Assembly: GCA_003537755.1 (NCBI GenBank)
Contig: DPQS01000004.1
Coordinates: 69,739-82,565, forward strand
Length of the DNA: 12,827 nucleotides
Direction of reading: 5' to 3'
DNA from: Clostridiales bacterium
GTDB taxonomy: Bacteria; Bacillota; Clostridia; Christensenellales; CAG-314
The notes beneath the pieces were generated by a model, which was not told the DNA's origin, made no database searches, and saw nothing but the letters and a program-made list of their open reading frames with translations. The position numbers were made by a program, and so were the translations under genes. Below, piece by piece: positions 11,461-12,827 of the stretch; position 1 is the stretch's first letter, and every line of letters starts with the position of its first letter.

Positions 11461-12827
11461 ATGTCTAAATTTATCAAAATTTTGAGTGTTGTTCTGGTTT
11501 GCCTTATGTTGTCCGCCTGCCTGTTTGCATGCGGCGGCAAGGATGACGGCGGCAGCGACATTATTATCGACGACGACGGAAACGTGCGTCCCTCTCCCGA
11601 CGGCAAAGAAACCGTAGTAAAATTCTGGGGATGGGGCGAATCGGGCGAAAAGGAAGTTTTCGAACGTATCGTAAACGAATTTAACGAAAAATACAAAGGC
11701 TCGATCAAAGTAAGATACACGCAACGTCCGTCCAACAACTACGGCGAATCGCTTCGTACCGCGCTTCTCGGTTCCAGCGGTCCCGACGTGGTGTACGTGC
11801 AGGACAACTACTTCAAGTCCTACGTTACAAGCGGTCTGTTGAAGGACATTACGTCTTACGTAAACGAAAGCGCGTGGCTGAAGGACTACGAAACGACGAT
11901 GTTCCCCAACACCATGCAACGTTACAAGTACAACCCCGTAACGACGACGTCCAATGCCGACGACCCGATTTACGCCGTACCCAAGGACCTTGCGCCGACG
12001 GCACTGTACTACAACAAAAACATGATGGCTAATGCCGGTATCGAAATCATCAGCAAAAGCGAAGCGGAAGTGAAGGCTGCGCTTGCCGAAGGTAAGAAAG
12101 TCTGGGCGACGAAAGACAACGCAAATGGACTGGAAATCAAAATAAAGGCTTACTACACCGACAGCAAAATGGGCGTCAAAGTGTTTAACAATCAAATTCC
12201 CATGAGCTGGGCGGAATGCGTCGAATTGTCGCGCGACATCATGGCGGCAAACAGCGGTAAGTACGGATTTTACTCCGAGTGGTGGTTCAACTACGGCTGG
12301 ACTGTCGGCGGCGACTGCATCGAGTACATCGAAACCGACGACGCGGCTTACAACGGCGGTTACTACAAGTTTACTTTGCAGGACGCTTCCAAAAACTACA
12401 TCGTCAAAGACGACTGTGCGGAAGGCGTAACGGTAAACGGCAAAACATACAATGCCGGCGAAGTCCTGTCCTACGCCGACAAGCAACTGCTCAGCGACGA
12501 ACAGAAAGAAAAGTGCAACGTGCTGCCCTCTATGCGCGAAGCGTTTACGGAATTTGTCCGTCTGTCGCAAGGTTCCGACACGATTGTCGACACCGTAAAA
12601 CAAAGCGACCTTACGAATGAATACGCTTCGGTTGAGGACTTTTACGGAGCAAGTGCCAAGGGACAACTGAAAGGCTACGCAATTTCCCCCAACCCCACGA
12701 CGATAGCCGCCGACGGTAAAAACGGTTACTTCACAAGCGGTAAAGTAGGTTTGCTCGTCACAACCATGAGCGCGGTAAAGCAAGTGCGCGCCAACATGAA
12801 AGACGACTGGGACGTTGCGCCCATGCT
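11461..12827 (+). CDS. ABC transporter extracellular sugar-binding lipoprotein, 3' truncated
   Basis: An open frame of 455 codons runs off the window. The N-terminus is a lipoprotein signal peptide: MSKFIKI, a hydrophobic stretch, then two overlapping lipobox candidates (LSA-C20 and LFA-C24). An acidic, glycine-rich linker (25-48) follows, and then the solute-binding protein family 1 fold: TVVKFWGWGESGEKEVFERIV (51-71) and GPDVVYVQDNYFKSYVTSGLLKDI (107-130), the usual first strand and hinge-side helix. The protein would be anchored on the outer face of the membrane and deliver a sugar or oligosaccharide to permeases expected just downstream, outside the window. Total length must exceed 455 residues, on the large side for the family. 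It is divergent from the AraC regulator and probably activated by it. The substrate is unknown; a uronide or glycan fragment feeding the neighbouring uronate genes is inference. Confidence 0.92.
   Translation, partial: MSKFIKILSVVLVCLMLSACLFACGGKDDGGSDIIIDDDGNVRPSPDGKETVVKFWGWGESGEKEVFERIVNEFNEKYKGSIKVRYTQRPSNNYGESLRTALLGSSGPDVVYVQDNYFKSYVTSGLLKDITSYVNESAWLKDYETTMFPNTMQRYKYNPVTTTSNADDPIYAVPKDLAPTALYYNKNMMANAGIEIISKSEAEVKAALAEGKKVWATKDNANGLEIKIKAYYTDSKMGVKVFNNQIPMSWAECVELSRDIMAANSGKYGFYSEWWFNYGWTVGGDCIEYIETDDAAYNGGYYKFTLQDASKNYIVKDDCAEGVTVNGKTYNAGEVLSYADKQLLSDEQKEKCNVLPSMREAFTEFVRLSQGSDTIVDTVKQSDLTNEYASVEDFYGASAKGQLKGYAISPNPTTIAADGKNGYFTSGKVGLLVTTMSAVKQVRANMKDDWDVAPM

Noticed and set aside
11446..12783. 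A 445-codon open frame on the minus strand over the solute-binding protein gene
   Set aside because: It is in exact codon register with the binding-protein frame, shows no recognisable domain, and has no ribosome site. The sense frame has a lipoprotein signal, a promoter and a clear family match.
1..12827. CRISPR array, tRNA or rRNA genes, transposase, phage genes
   Set aside because: No spaced repeat array of CRISPR type, no cloverleaf candidates in the gaps and no transposase or phage protein motifs were seen. The only tandem repeats (10260-10334) have no spacers.

Overview
The window looks like a carbohydrate-use locus from an anaerobic Gram-positive bacterium, most likely an uncultured gut-type member of the Clostridia (Bacillota). 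The grounds are strong Shine-Dalgarno sites, sigma-A-like promoters, AraC regulators next to ABC sugar-binding lipoproteins, and close resemblance of the uronate enzymes to their Bacillota forms. Genus or family cannot be fixed from the sequence; Christensenellales-like relatives are only a guess. The G+C content is moderate, and the genes rarely use TTA, CTA and TCA codons, so long antisense reading frames lie over most of them.

Layout. (1) Positions 2-1681 hold the C-terminal part of a GtaA/DUF4965-family protein, cut by the window edge and closed by a clear intrinsic terminator (1757-1788). (2) An AraC-type regulator on the minus strand (1898-2647) faces away from a TIM-barrel sugar isomerase/epimerase gene (2886-3743). 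The 238 bp between them carry a perfect-consensus minus-strand promoter and an extended -10 plus-strand promoter whose -10 boxes face each other 7 bp apart, together with several repeats. (3) After a gap with a two-hairpin repeat element, a six-gene cluster runs from 4013 to 10164: two Gfo/Idh/MocA dehydrogenases, a compact uronate isomerase (uxaC), mannonate dehydratase (uxuA), an SDR-type fructuronate reductase and a second TIM-barrel isomerase. It ends at a textbook terminator (10211-10249). (4) Positions 10260-10376 hold three tandem 25-bp repeats and a 20-bp perfect hairpin. (5) A second AraC regulator (10393-11223, minus) is divergent from a lipoprotein sugar-binding gene (11461 to the window end). 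Both promoters in between carry the same 13-bp motif with one mismatch, in mirrored orientation.

How it fits together. UxaC converts D-glucuronate to D-fructuronate, the SDR reduces it to D-mannonate, and UxuA dehydrates that to 2-keto-3-deoxygluconate (KDG). Downstream KDG kinase and aldolase are not in the window, and neither is a uronide-releasing glycoside hydrolase. The uronate enzymes share a cluster with two NAD(P)-dependent Gfo/Idh/MocA dehydrogenases and TIM-barrel epimerases. That points to a feeder route made of oxidation plus isomerisation or elimination: either oxidative (3-keto) cleavage of glucuronides, or a Thermotoga-like inositol-to-uronate route. This is inference, and it is the most interesting question in the window. 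The binding protein at the right end probably begins an ABC importer operon under the second AraC regulator.
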